A stretch of DNA of 64,000 bases, from the NCBI GenBank assembly GCA_964236535.1, contig CAXSEF010000001.1, forward strand, positions 62,001 to 126,000. The letters are read 5' to 3'. Below, in pieces: positions 1-12,241 of this stretch. The notes below the pieces were generated by a model, which was not told the DNA's origin, did not search any database, and worked only from the letters and a program-made list of their open reading frames with translations. The position numbers were made by a program, and so were the translations under genes. Positions within the stretch are counted from its first letter, which is position 1. Each line of letters starts with the position of its first letter. This stretch comes from CAXSEF01 sp964236535. GTDB lineage: Bacteria; Pseudomonadota; Alphaproteobacteria; Acetobacterales; Acetobacteraceae.

Positions 1-752
1 CAGCCGGGACCGTCCGAGGTGCCGGCGACCACGCTGCCCCAGGGGTCGCAGATCAGGGCGTGGCCGAAGGTGGTGCGCGGGCCGGTGGGCTCGTGGTGCT
101 GGCCCCAGGTGGCGGGGGCGGCGATCCAGCACTGGGTCTCGATGGCGCGGGCGCGGAGGAGCACCTCCCAGTGGTCGCGCCCGGTCTGCAGGGTGAATGC
201 GGCGGGCACCAGGATCAGCTCGGCGCCGGCGCGGCGGAGTGCGAGATAGAGCTCCGGGAAGCGGAGGTCGTAGCAGATGGAGAGGCCGATGCGCAGGCCG
301 CCGAGGTCGGCGGTGACGACGCGCTCGCCGGCGCCGTAGGTGGCGCTCTCGCGGTAGCCGGCGCCGTCCGGGGCCGTGATGTCGAACAGGTGGATCTTGC
401 GGTAGCGGGCGATCTCGCGGCCGTCGCGGTCGAACAGCAGACTGGTGTTGTAGAGGCGGTCGCCGACGCGCTCGGCGATCGAGCCGCCGTGGATGGCGGC
501 ACCGAGCGCGCGGGCCGAGGTGCTGAGGAACTCGTAGCCCTCGCCGCCGGGGTCGCCGGAGCCTTCGACGGGCAGGGCTTCGGCGGCGGCGAATTTTGCC
601 GCGTGGTCGCCGCCGAGGCAGCTCCACATCTCGGGCAAAGCGAGCAGGTCGGGGGTTTCGGCAGCATGGGCCTGTCCGAGCAGCCGGCGGGCCTGGGCGA
701 TGTTCTGCGCCTTGTCGGCGCAGGCGTTGATCTGGATGACGCTGATGCGCAT
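1..752 (-). CDS. carbon-nitrogen hydrolase (nitrilase superfamily), 3' end outside window
   Basis: Partial gene: the start codon (complement of 750-752) is inside the window and the frame runs off position 1 after 250 codons without a stop. The three catalytic positions of the nitrilase superfamily are visible: Glu41 in ALPEMW, Lys119 in RYRKIHLFD, and Cys160 in SICYDLRFPE. The order and spacing match the Nit1/Nit2-like amidase branch, which hydrolyses small amides such as deaminated glutathione or omega-amides. The substrate cannot be fixed from motifs. Cytosolic; no signal peptide is seen. About 20-30 residues of the C-terminus are probably missing. Confidence 0.88.
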   Translation of the reverse strand, partial: MRISVIQINACADKAQNIAQARRLLGQAHAAETPDLLALPEMWSCLGGDHAAKFAAAEALPVEGSGDPGGEGYEFLSTSARALGAAIHGGSIAERVGDRLYNTSLLFDRDGREIARYRKIHLFDITAPDGAGYRESATYGAGERVVTADLGGLRIGLSICYDLRFPELYLALRRAGAELILVPAAFTLQTGRDHWEVLLRARAIETQCWIAAPATWGQHHEPTGPRTTFGHALICDPWGSVVAGTSDGPG

Positions 753-892
753 TGGGGTGCTCGGGGCGGCCTGTAGCCCTGCCGCAGGGCGGGTCGGGCG
801 CAGGGCGGGATGGAATGGTGGCGCTGGCCGTCCGCCACGGGTAGGCCAGGTGGCGAGCGATGACCAGGGCCCGGGGTCGTGTCGTGGCCTGG

Positions 893-945
893 AAGGCCAG
901 GGCTCGCCGTGGACCCGCTGGGGCCTGAGGGGCTCCGGACCCACA
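893..945. repeat. degenerate copy of the dispersed hairpin repeat
   Basis: Contains CCAGGGC-type and GGGGCC-TGAG-type short arms in the order seen in the copy at 54430, followed by a similar ACACGATGAAG stretch. The match is partial. It lies in the 397-base space between the nitrilase gene and the acyltransferase gene. Confidence 0.35.
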
Positions 946-1080
946 CACGATGAAGCGGACTGCAGCACACTCTGGAGGGTGGTGGCTCTGGGTCCAGCCG
1001 AATGTTTGCCGGGCCGCCGGTGTCTGGCGGGTCTGGGCGTGGCCGCGCACGGTCCTGACGGACCGGTGGGCTACTGGAAT

Positions 1081-1131
1081 GATGCCGGACGGGAGCCGGA
1101 GCTTGCTTTGCCAATGGCGTCGTCCGGCATC
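1081..1131 (-). terminator. inverted repeat, possible acyltransferase terminator
   Basis: An 11-base perfect inverted repeat, GATGCCGGACG at 1081-1091 and CGTCCGGCATC at 1121-1131, with a 29-base spacer. It starts about 19 bases beyond the stop of the minus-strand acyltransferase. No U-run follows, so intrinsic termination is only an inference. The rest of 753-1149 shows only a short CGGTCC/GGACCG palindrome near 1048 and a degenerate repeat copy. Confidence 0.35.
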
Positions 1132-1149
1132 TCGGGCCGGGTTGGACGC

Positions 1150-2325
1150 TCAGGCGGCGGGTTCGGCGAGGGCTGGCTGCACGGGCATGACCGGCGATGC
1201 TGCGGCACGGGCTTCGGAGAGGCGCACCGTGCTCATGAACGAGAACCTCCGGCGCAGGCGAAGCACCGGCTTCTCGATGCAGTGCCAGGAGAATATCGAG
1301 AACAGCACGACGAGCGGCAGCGAGACCGCGAACAGGACCTCGTCACTGGTGATCGAGGGGAACATGCTGAGCGTGACCTGCTGGATCGGGAAGCCGTACA
1401 GGTAGACTCCATACGAGTAGTCGCCGTGGCGGAACACCGGCAGGGTCGGCAGGTCGGAGACGCCGATATAGGCGGTCAGGTAGGCCAGCGCGGGAGCGCC
1501 GAGCAGGTTGACGAGCGGGAAGCTCAGCCGCTCGGCGGGACCGCACAGCGCGAGAGCGACGCAGATCGCGAGGCAGGCGCAGAGCAGCCAGCGGCTGTAG
1601 GGAATGCGGTGCCGCCAGGCGTACATCGTGATGCCGAAGGTGAACCCCACGAAGACCCGGGAGTGATCGCCGGTAAAGACGCGGCGGAACACCTGAGGGG
1701 CGAGGCCGGGCTGGTCGAGCGGCGCCGAGGCGAGGGTTGCGGCGAGGCCGATTGCGATCACGGCCAGGCCGGAGAAGAGCACGATGCCGGGCCGTCTGGC
1801 GAAGCCCACGGCCATGGCGAGCGTCATGAACGCGTAGCAGGCCAGCTCGTAGGGGATCGTCCACAGCGACAGATTGACGAAGTTGCTGGGGTGGGCGGTG
1901 AAGACTCCCGGCAGCTGGAAGTTGATCAGACCCACGATGTTGGTCAGGTAGTGCCAGGTGCCGGCGCTAGAGAAGTAGAACGATGGTGTGTGCGTCGTGA
2001 ACACCGGCCCAAGAAGGAAGGCGCACAGCACGACTTCGACGATCAGGGCCGGGAAGATGCGCAACCCTCGGTTGGCAAGGAAGGTCGCGGGGCTGTGCCG
2101 CAGGGCGGAGCCGGCGATCAGGAAGCCGCTGAGCGCGAAGAACATCGTCAGGATCGCGTAGCCGAGGAACCAGACCGGCCAGGCCTGGTCGAACCGACCG
2201 GCCCCCCCGTGGAGCAACGGGTCGCAGTGCCAGGCGACTACGCTGACCGCGAGGGCGACGCGGAGCAGGTCAAAGCCCGGCCCGACACCTTTGCGCGACT
2301 CCAGCTTCGCTCCCAGAGACACCAT
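1150..2325 (-). CDS. OafA/YrhL-type membrane acyltransferase (acyltransferase family 3)
   Basis: A polytopic membrane protein of 391 residues from the chosen ATG. It opens with GFDLLRVALAVSVVAWH, the first helix and catalytic-His region of acyltransferase family 3, followed by FFALSGFLIAGS and about ten hydrophobic helices. The basic tail RLRRRFSF is cytoplasmic-like. Family members O-acylate cell-surface glycans, LPS or small molecules in the inner membrane; the acceptor is unknown here. A GTG at 2352 would add nine residues, but a promoter-like site at 2355-2383 would place the transcript start about there, which favours the ATG at 2325. It is monocistronic, and its neighbours give no clue to the substrate. 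Confidence 0.82.
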   Translation of the reverse strand: MVSLGAKLESRKGVGPGFDLLRVALAVSVVAWHCDPLLHGGAGRFDQAWPVWFLGYAILTMFFALSGFLIAGSALRHSPATFLANRGLRIFPALIVEVVLCAFLLGPVFTTHTPSFYFSSAGTWHYLTNIVGLINFQLPGVFTAHPSNFVNLSLWTIPYELACYAFMTLAMAVGFARRPGIVLFSGLAVIAIGLAATLASAPLDQPGLAPQVFRRVFTGDHSRVFVGFTFGITMYAWRHRIPYSRWLLCACLAICVALALCGPAERLSFPLVNLLGAPALAYLTAYIGVSDLPTLPVFRHGDYSYGVYLYGFPIQQVTLSMFPSITSDEVLFAVSLPLVVLFSIFSWHCIEKPVLRLRRRFSFMSTVRLSEARAAASPVMPVQPALAEPAA

Positions 2326-2354
2326 GAGGCATTCCACGTTTTGTTGATGCACTG

Positions 2355-2383
2355 CCTATACGGCGTCTAAAATTCTCGCACAA
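2355..2383 (-). promoter_or_regulatory. sigma-70-like promoter for the acyltransferase
   Basis: Read on the minus strand: TTGTGC, a 17-base spacer, then TATAGG, inside an unusually AT-rich patch (2340-2425) of an otherwise GC-rich region. The transcript start would fall close to position 2348, just ahead of the ATG at 2325. Based on consensus similarity only. Confidence 0.35.
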
Positions 2384-2576
2384 TGTTGTTTTTTTATCAT
2401 ACCCTTGTAGGCGTTAAATTTGACACAGTGGGCACAGCGTCGCCTGGAATGCGGTCGTGCTGCATCGCTGAAGTCCCGGGTGGTTGTTACTTGCCCGTGA
2501 TCCTGCCGGATCGGACGTCTGCACGTTGCGGGTCGTGGCGCGGGGTGCAGCGACCTGATACCGGCGGGACCGGGAA

Positions 2577-2745
2577 TTGACCGGCGGGCGGAGCAAGGCT
2601 GGGTTCTCCTGCCCCCCGCATTTCAAGCGTCCAAGCGGGGTCGTCGGAACCTTTCGCCGGCTACGCCCGGACCCCGCCGAAGGCCTAGTATCAACCCGCC
2701 TTGCGGGTGACCGGCAGGCAAGCAAGGCCTGTCGGCGTCAGGCCG
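2577..2745. repeat. degenerate repeat remnant in the acyltransferase-kinase space
   Basis: Starts with GCAAGGCTGGG and ends with GGCAGGCAAGCAAGGCCTG, both edge motifs of the dispersed repeat. The interior has diverged and contains a CCCCGC/GCGGGG hairpin around 2612-2639. The remainder of 2384-2804 shows no gene I can support. Confidence 0.3.
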
Positions 2746-2804
2746 CGGCAGTTCCCGACGGGCGGCTGAAGTGCGGCGACGCCGGCCGTGCTGCTTCGTG
2801 CCGG

Positions 2805-5744
2805 CTACGGCTCGTCGATGAGCTCCTTGATGCGTCGGGCCAGCGCATCCATGGCGAACGGCTTGGTCAGCACGTGCATGCCGGGTTCCAGGTGGCCGTC
2901 GCTGAGCACGGCGTTCTCGGCATAGCCGGTGATGAACAGCACCTTCAGGCCGGGACGGGCGATCCGGGCAGCATCGGCGACCTGGCGGCCGTTCATGCCG
3001 CCGGGCAGGCCCACGTCGGTCACCAGGAGGTCGATCCGGCTGGCGGATTCCAGCGCCCTGAGGCCGGCGGCGCCGTCGGCGGCCTCGATGGCGGTGTAGC
3101 CCAGGTCCTCGAGCGTCTCGGTGACCAGCATGCGGACCGTCGGTTCGTCGTCCACCACGAGGACGGTCTCGTCGCGGCCGGCGCGCGGGGCGGCGGCCGG
3201 GCTGAGCTCGATCTCGCCGGGTTCCGCGATGCCGGCGTGGCGGGGCAGGTGGATGCAGACCGTGGTGCCGCGCCCCACCTCGGTCTCGATGCGGGCCTGA
3301 CCGCCGGACTGGCGGGCGAACCCGTAGATCATCGACAGGCCGAGGCCGGTGCCCATGCCGATGGGTTTGGTGGTGAAGAACGGATCGAAGGCGCGCGCGG
3401 CAACGTCGGGCGGCATGCCGCTGCCGTCGTCGGAGACGCAGAGCGAGACGTAGGGTCCGGGTGACAGCTCCAGCTCGTGGGCCGCGCGGGGGTCGAGCCG
3501 GCGGTTTGCGGTCCGGATGGTGAGACGGCCGCCGTCCGGCATGGCGTCGCGCGCGTTGATGCACAGGTTGAGCAGCGCGTTCTCGAGCTGGCTGGGGTCG
3601 ACGAGCGTGGTCCACAGGTCGGGGTCGGCCACCAGCTCGACGGCGATCGACGGGCCGGTGGTGCGCTCGATCAGCTCGTGCAGGCCGGCGACGAGGCGGT
3701 TGATGTCGGTGGGCCGCGGCGCGAGGGTCTGGCGGCGCGAAAAGGCGAGCAGGCGATGGGTGAGCGCCGCCGCGCGCCTGGCCGCGTCCTGGGCGGCGGC
3801 GACGTAGCGGTCCACCTCGCCGGTGCGGCCCTGGGCGATGCGGGCCTGCAGCAGTTCGAGGCTGCCGCTGATGCCGGCGAGCAGGTTGTTGAAGTCGTGC
3901 GCGAGGCCGCCGGTGAGCTGGCCCACCGCCTCCATCTTCTGGCTCTGGCGCAGCGCATCCTCGACCGTCTCGCGTTCGGCGAGAGCGGCCGAGATGCGAC
4001 GTTCCAGCGTCCCGTTGCTCTCCAGCAGGGCGGTCTCGGCGCGTTTGCGGTCGGTGACGTCGCTGAACACGCCGAACATGCGCGACGTTTCGCCCGGATC
4101 GCCGCCCATGAAGTTGCCGACGCCGTGCACGACGCGTGCGGTGCCGTCCGGCAGGGCGATCTCGTAGGTGATGTCGAGCGGCACCCCGGCGGCGACGGCC
4201 TGCCGGGTGCGTTCGGTGACGCGGTCGAGGTCGACGGCGGCGATGCGGGCGAACACGTCGGCGGCGGTGACGACGCCCTGTCCCGGGGGGAAGCCGAAAA
4301 TCTCGCGGCTGCGCGGGTTCATGTCGACGACGTCGGTGGCGACGTCCCACTCGAAGGTGCCGAGCCGGGCGATGTCGAGGGCGGCGGCGAGCCGGGCCTG
4401 GCTGCGGCGGGCGGCCTCCTCGGCCAGGCGCTGCTCGGTGCGGTCACGCAGGACCTTGACGAAGCCGGTGACGGCGCCGTCCGCCTCGGTCAGGGGGGTC
4501 ATCTCGCCGAACGCCCAGAAGCGTTCGCCGTTGCGGCGCCGGTGCCAGCGCTCGTCCAGGCCGCGGCCGGTGTCGAGTGCGGCGCGCATCTCCTTCTGCG
4601 GCTGGCCGGCGGCGACATCCTCGGAGGTGAAGAAGCCGCTTACCGACTGGCCCAGCATCTCCGCCTCGGTCCAGCCGAGCACGCGGCGCGCGCCCTCGTT
4701 CCAGCGGGTGATGCGGCCTTCGAGGTCGGTGGCGACGATGGCGTAGTCGATCGCGCTGTCGAGGATCTGCTGGTTGCGCGTCTGCTGCTCGCGCAGCGCG
4801 ACGTCGGCGTGGGTTCGCGTGGTGACGTCGACGCCCTCGACGAAGATGCCGGTGATCTTGCCCGCGGCGTCGGTGATGGGCTGGTAGACCAGATCCACGA
4901 AGCGCTCGACGACCGGGCCGCCCATGCTTGCCTGGACGGCGTATCTGGCGCCGGTGGCGGTATAGGCGCGGCCGCTGCGGTACACCTCGTCGAGCCAAGC
5001 GAGGTAGCCTTGCGCCACGGCGTCGGGCAGCGCCTCGGCAAACGTCAGCCCGACCAGCGGGCGATCGCCGACCAGGCTCAGATAGCCGGGGTTGGCCAGC
5101 TCGATGCGGTGCTCGGGGCCCTGCAGCATGGCCATGAAGCTGGGCGCCTGGTCGAACAGGCGGGCGAAGCGCTCGCGCTCCTCGGCGCGCCGGCGCTCGG
5201 CGAGGACCTGGTGCGTGGTCTCGCTGCACGGGCAGAACAGGCCGAGGACGGCGCCGTCCTGGTCGAAGACCGGGGTGTACGAGAAGGAGAAGTGCGCCTC
5301 CTGCCGTTCACCGCCGCGGTCGAGCATGAGGGTGATGTCATCCATGTGCACCGGGTGGCCGGCGAACACCCGTTCGAACAGGGGGGCCAAGGCCTCGCGC
5401 ACCTCGGGCCACACCGCGAAGAACGGCCGGCCCAGGGCGTGGGGATGGCGTGCGGTCAGCAGGGGGGCGTAGGCGTCGTTGTAGATCAGCGTGCGGTTGG
5501 CGCCCCAGGCCACGAACATGGGCTGGCCGGCGGAGAGCATGACGGTCACCAGCGTGCGCAGCGGCTGCGGCCAGTCCGCCAGCGGGCCCAGCGCGGTGGC
5601 GTCCCAGTCGAGCGCCCGGATGCGGCCGGCCATGACGCTGTTGCCGACGACGAAGGCGTTGGCGTCGGGCGTGCTGCCGCAGCGGGCTGCGCGGTATTGG
5701 GGCGGTCGGCATGAAGCGGCGGTGGCAGGCATCTGGCGTGCGCT
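2805..5744 (-). CDS. hybrid sensor histidine kinase: four PAS domains, HisKA, HATPase, receiver
   Basis: About 979 residues from the ATG at 5744; a GTG at 5777 and an ATG at 5630 are also possible. Domains in order: four PAS/PAC sensor units (about 45-175, 190-320, 325-450, 465-590), a HisKA dimerisation domain with LAHDFNNLL (phospho-acceptor His616), an HATPase domain with N box NLCINARDAM, G1 DDGSGM, F box FDPFFTTK and G2 GTGLGLSM, and a C-terminal receiver with VLVVDDEP, phospho-acceptor Asp910 in LLVTDVGLP, and LTKPF. No transmembrane helix is seen, so it is probably a cytosolic sensor of redox, light or small ligands through its PAS domains. The internal receiver suggests either a phosphorelay or feedback control. 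No cognate regulator is adjacent. Confidence 0.93.
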   Translation of the reverse strand, partial: SARQMPATAASCRPPQYRAARCGSTPDANAFVVGNSVMAGRIRALDWDATALGPLADWPQPLRTLVTVMLSAGQPMFVAWGANRTLIYNDAYAPLLTARHPHALGRPFFAVWPEVREALAPLFERVFAGHPVHMDDITLMLDRGGERQEAHFSFSYTPVFDQDGAVLGLFCPCSETTHQVLAERRRAEERERFARLFDQAPSFMAMLQGPEHRIELANPGYLSLVGDRPLVGLTFAEALPDAVAQGYLAWLDEVYRSGRAYTATGARYAVQASMGGPVVERFVDLVYQPITDAAGKITGIFVEGVDVTTRTHADVALREQQTRNQQILDSAIDYAIVATDLEGRITRWNEGARRVLGWTEAEMLGQSVSGFFTSEDVAAGQPQKEMRAALDTGRGLDERWHRRRNGERFWAFGEMTPLTEADGAVTGFVKVLRDRTEQRLAEEAARRSQARLAAALDIARLGTFEWDVATDVVDMNPRSREIFGFPPGQGVVTAADVFARIAAVDLDRVTERTRQAVAAGVPLDITYEIALPDGTARVVHGVGNFMGGDPGETSRMFGVFSDVTDRKRAETALLESNGTLERRISAALAERETVEDALRQSQKMEAVGQLTGGLAHDFNNLLAGISGSLELLQARIAQGRTGEVDRYVAAAQDAARRAAALTHRLLAFSRRQTLAPRPTDINRLVAGLHELIERTTGPSIAVELVADPDLWTTLVDPSQLENALLNLCINARDAMPDGGRLTIRTANRRLDPRAAHELELSPGPYVSLCVSDDGSGMPPDVAARAFDPFFTTKPIGMGTGLGLSMIYGFARQSGGQARIETEVGRGTTVCIHLPRHAGIAEPGEIELSPAAAPRAGRDETVLVVDDEPTVRMLVTETLEDLGYTAIEAADGAAGLRALESASRIDLLVTDVGLPGGMNGRQVADAARIARPGLKVLFITGYAENAVLSDGHLEPGMHVLTKPFAMDALARRIKELIDEP

Positions 5745-5777
5745 CATCCGGGTTGCAGGCGGACCGTGCGTTCGCAC

Positions 5778-6124
5778 GTGTGTGCCGGAGAAAGGATCAC
5801 GGTTGCAACGATCTAATCTATTGGCGAAGCGAGTTGCTTTCGCCGTGTGTCTGCTATGTCTAGGTTGTGGGCGTCTTGAGTTTATCGCGGGTGGGAACCT
5901 TCGCGCCTGACGCGGCAGTTGGTCAATGCGCGGTCGGCTGGCTGACGGGGGCGCATCTCCGGTGGTCCCCCGCCGGCATGCCGATGGCCGGGCGGATCAT
6001 CGAACCTCGGCACGTGCGGTACCCGGATCCGCGGAGGCCGGCCTGCGCCGCACCGGGTTCCTGTTCGAATGGATCCTGGAGGCTCGGCCAATGGCTGTGT
6101 CCACAGGCGAAGCGTCCGGCCTCG
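5778..6124. other. intergenic space, no gene seen
   Basis: A 347-base gap between the kinase start and the dnaE stop. It contains a short AT-richer stretch (5800-5885) that could hold the kinase promoter, but no convincing -35/-10 pair, RNA gene or recognisable repeat copy was found. Confidence 0.4.
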
Positions 6125-9565
<3,441 letters not shown>

Positions 9566-9633
9566 GGGGAGAGGATAGCAGGCCTGGGGTGCCGCGTCGG
9601 TCTTTCGTGCGCCGGTGCAGGGCTCCCAGGCTT

Positions 9634-9779
9634 GGCCGGCAAGCAAAGCAGGGCTGGGCTCTGCCCAGACCCGCCAAAGGCCTGAGGCCTCTGGAAACCC
9701 GTTTCTCAAGCATAGGGATTCCAAAGGCTAGCCTTTGGCGGAGTCCAGAGGCGGAGCCTCTGGCCTTGCCTGCCGGCCG
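9634..9779 (-). repeat. dispersed mosaic hairpin repeat, near-complete copy
   Basis: One of the two best copies (the other is at 42364). Module A contains GGGCTCTGCCC and CCGCCAAAGGCCTGAGGCCT; module B contains CCAAAGGCTAGCCTTTGG and CCAGAGGCGGAGCCTCTGG, each a perfect or near-perfect hairpin. It ends in GGCCTTGCCTGCC. It lies between the UDG-like gene and dnaE, both on the minus strand. Confidence 0.85.
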
Positions 9780-9802
9780 GTCCCGCCCAAGGCCCGTCGG
9801 TG

Positions 9803-10447
9803 CTACAGATCCAGTCGGGCCAGGAGCCCGGCGGTCATCGCGGCGCGGTCGGCGTTGGACATCCACGCACCGGTCAGATGGAGGGTGGCGAGTGCCGGCT
9901 GCCCGGCGATGTGGCCGGCGCGGAGCAGGGTGCGGCCGGCGGGGCTGGCGAGCACGGGCTGCGTGGGCCCGAAGCCGGCGAGGCTGTCGAAGCCGATGGC
10001 GACGATGTTGCGGGGACGCATGGCGCGGACCATGCGCAGGACGCGCGCGGCGCAGAACTGCGCGATTTCGCGGCGCAGGGGGACGGGGACGGTGCGGCGC
10101 CAGGTGGCGAGGTCGGGCGCGCGCAGGAAGATCGCGTTGGTGCCGGTGCAGCCGGACAGCGCGGGGCCGAACATGCGGCGCATGTGGCGGGCCATCGGCC
10201 AGGGGGCGGTGGCGTATTCGCAGGTCTGTGGCCAGGAGCCGCCGAGGTCGGCGCCGTGCTCGCGGTGCTGGCTGATCTCGGTGCCGCCGGGCTGGAGCCC
10301 GACGAACAGGATGGGGGGTTCGTCGAGCGGCGGGCCGTAGAGGATCTCGTAGCCGCGGGCCGCGGAACCGAGGGCGGGGGCAAGGCGGGCGTAGCGGCGC
10401 GCGGTCTCGGCGTAGATGGCGCGGCAGGTGTGCGTGGGGTCGGGCAT
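9803..10447 (-). CDS. uracil-DNA-glycosylase-like fold protein, function unknown
   Basis: A 214-residue soluble protein. The strand-loop PPILFVGLQPGG resembles the first motif of the uracil-DNA glycosylase superfamily, TNAIFLRAP fits the next core strand, and LATLHLTGAWMSN near the C-terminus resembles the His-containing third motif. The key first-motif residues of canonical UDGs are not clearly present, so a repair activity is only a possibility. It is upstream of dnaE in the same direction but separated by a repeat, so co-transcription is uncertain. The start ATG at 10447 is the first in frame. Confidence 0.6.
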   Translation of the reverse strand: MPDPTHTCRAIYAETARRYARLAPALGSAARGYEILYGPPLDEPPILFVGLQPGGTEISQHREHGADLGGSWPQTCEYATAPWPMARHMRRMFGPALSGCTGTNAIFLRAPDLATWRRTVPVPLRREIAQFCAARVLRMVRAMRPRNIVAIGFDSLAGFGPTQPVLASPAGRTLLRAGHIAGQPALATLHLTGAWMSNADRAAMTAGLLARLDL

Positions 10448-10694
10448 GGGCGGTGTGGCCGACGGTGCGTGCGGAGGGGCCGGACGCTGCGGGTCTGGCG
10501 TCCGGGAGGTTGGGGTCGGACGGCCGGGGCCGGGCGGCTTGTGCGTCGGAGGCAGGCTAGGCGTCGCAGCTGGGCGTGGAAAGCGCGCACGGGCCGCGTG
10601 ACCTTTGGCGCGGCGGTCGGATGTTCATCGTGGATTCAGGTTTTGCGGCGATTGTCCATTCCGCGCCTAGGGACCAACAGCAAACGAGGCGGGG

Positions 10695-11660
10695 ATGAGC
10701 GATCTGGCCGACGTGCCGAACCTGGCTGAGGGCGAGGGCCTCGCGCCGGCCCTGGCGGGGGACAGGCGCAGGCAGGGACGGCCGCAGTACGTCAAGCGGC
10801 ACCTTGTGCCACTGCTGCGCGGGTCGGCTTCGCCCGGCACGGATGCGGCGCCGGCACCGCCGCCATTGCCTTTGCCGGCGACGGGAACCAGCGGGGCGCC
10901 TGCGCGCGACAAGGCTTGCGCGGCGTGCCGGGAGGGCCAGGACATCTTCCCGTTCACGATGGCGTTCCAGCCGATCGTCGACTTGCAGGAGAGCCGGATC
11001 GACGCCTACGAGGCCCTGGTGCGCGGGCCGGGCGGCGAGGGCGCGGGGCACGTGCTGGGCCAGGTCACCGCGGAGAACACCTACGCGTTCGACCAGGCGT
11101 GCCGGGTGAGGGCGATCGAGCTGGCGGCGCGACTCGGGATCGACCGGCAGCTCAGCATCAACTTCCTGCCCAATGCCGTCTACCAGCCGCGGGCGTGCAT
11201 CCAGGCGACGCTGCGTGCAGCGGCGCGAACCGGCTTCCCGCGCGACCGGCTCACCTTCGAGATCCTGGAGTCGGAGTCCGTCGCCGAGACGGCACATCTG
11301 CTGGAGATCATCCACGAGTATCGCCAGCAGGGATTCAAGATCGCGCTCGACGATTTCGGCACCGGGTATTCCGGGCTGGCGCGCCTCGCCCTGCTGAAGC
11401 CGGACATCATCAAGGTCGACCGGGTGCTGGCGCAGGACTGCGACAAGGACCGGGTGAGGCTCGCCATCATCGCGAGCCTTGTCACGCTGGGCGCGGAGAT
11501 CGGCTCGAAGGTGGTCGTGGAGGGGGTGGAACAGGAACCGGAAGTGCGGGCGCTGCTCTCGGTCGGCGCGCGGTTCATCCAGGGCTTCTATTTCGCCAAG
11601 CCGGCGTTCGAGGCTGTCGCGCGCGACAGCACGATCCGCTGGCCCGAGCCGGTGGCGTAG
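10695..11660 (+). CDS. EAL-domain cyclic-di-GMP phosphodiesterase
   Basis: 321 residues. The first 80 form a Pro/Ala-rich, probably disordered segment with a Cys pair (Cys75, Cys78), then a complete EAL domain. All the usual catalytic and metal residues are visible: EAL at 106-108, Asn156, Glu189, DD at 219-220 in LDDFGTGYSG, Lys240 in IIKVD, Glu276 in VVEGVE, and Gln296 in RFIQGF. It should therefore hydrolyse c-di-GMP to pGpG. There is no GGDEF domain and no membrane segment. AGGCGGGG directly precedes the ATG as ribosome-binding site. The Cys pair before the domain could sense redox or metal, which is inference only. Confidence 0.9.
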   Translation: MSDLADVPNLAEGEGLAPALAGDRRRQGRPQYVKRHLVPLLRGSASPGTDAAPAPPPLPLPATGTSGAPARDKACAACREGQDIFPFTMAFQPIVDLQESRIDAYEALVRGPGGEGAGHVLGQVTAENTYAFDQACRVRAIELAARLGIDRQLSINFLPNAVYQPRACIQATLRAAARTGFPRDRLTFEILESESVAETAHLLEIIHEYRQQGFKIALDDFGTGYSGLARLALLKPDIIKVDRVLAQDCDKDRVRLAIIASLVTLGAEIGSKVVVEGVEQEPEVRALLSVGARFIQGFYFAKPAFEAVARDSTIRWPEPVA

Positions 11661-11691
11661 CGGCGGGGCGGCGCCGGAGTCGGCTTCGCGG

Positions 11692-11856
11692 CCGGGGCCG
11701 TTCCTGCTCGGCGAGGCGTTCTCGGCGGCGGACGTGCTGTGGGCGCTGCGCTGGGCTGGACGATGCAGTTCAAGGTGGTGTCCGGAGCGGCCGGAGCTCG
11801 TGGCCTGCGTGGCGCAGGTGGTAGCGCGACCGGGGTTGTGCGGCGCGGAAGAAGGC
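11692..11856 (+). pseudogene. remnant of a glutathione S-transferase C-terminal domain
   Basis: Starting 35 bases after the EAL stop, the frame at 11695 reads GPFLLGEAFSAADVLW, a typical GST C-terminal helix. A one-base loss shifts the continuation AALGWTMQFKVV into another frame, then an extra T near 11791 restores the frame for PERPELVACVAQVVARP. Two compensating frameshifts and no N-terminal thioredoxin domain upstream indicate a decayed fragment. The rest of the 456-base gap up to the tRNA (11857-12116) shows nothing recognisable. Confidence 0.55.
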
Positions 11857-12116
11857 TGCGGCGCTGACGGGGCTGGCAAGGATTGCTGTCGGCGCGGCGC
11901 CGGGTGTGGTTGACAGCCTTGACCGGGGCCGTCTCGGGCCGCTGCAACCTGCGCCGGACCGTCATGCCCGCAAGCCCGAACTTCATGCGACGTTGATTCC
12001 GGGCGGCTCGCCGTCGCAGGTCCTCGCCCTGGACGAACGGTTCGGCTCCGCCGCCCAGCACAGGCCGCTTGTCGCACTGGCCGCGCTGCGCTAATCCCCG
12101 CGCCTTGTTCCAGTCT

Positions 12117-12201
<85 letters not shown>

Positions 12202-12241
12202 TCCAGCCTGCGCAGCCGCGCAACCATGAAAGTCACGGCCG

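Noticed and set aside
700..2370. Plus-strand 556-codon frame over the acyltransferase
   Set aside because: It is antisense to a recognisable membrane acyltransferase and has the His/Glu/Arg/Gly-rich composition of a shadow frame.
2414..2725. Minus-strand 103-codon frame between the acyltransferase and kinase genes
   Set aside because: No ribosome-binding site, crosses a degenerate repeat and has no recognisable protein features.
9566..9724. 53-codon N-terminal extension of DnaE
   Set aside because: Encoded by a dispersed repeat and absent from the family; the ATG at 9565 gives the canonical MPHADFVHLRVHS start.
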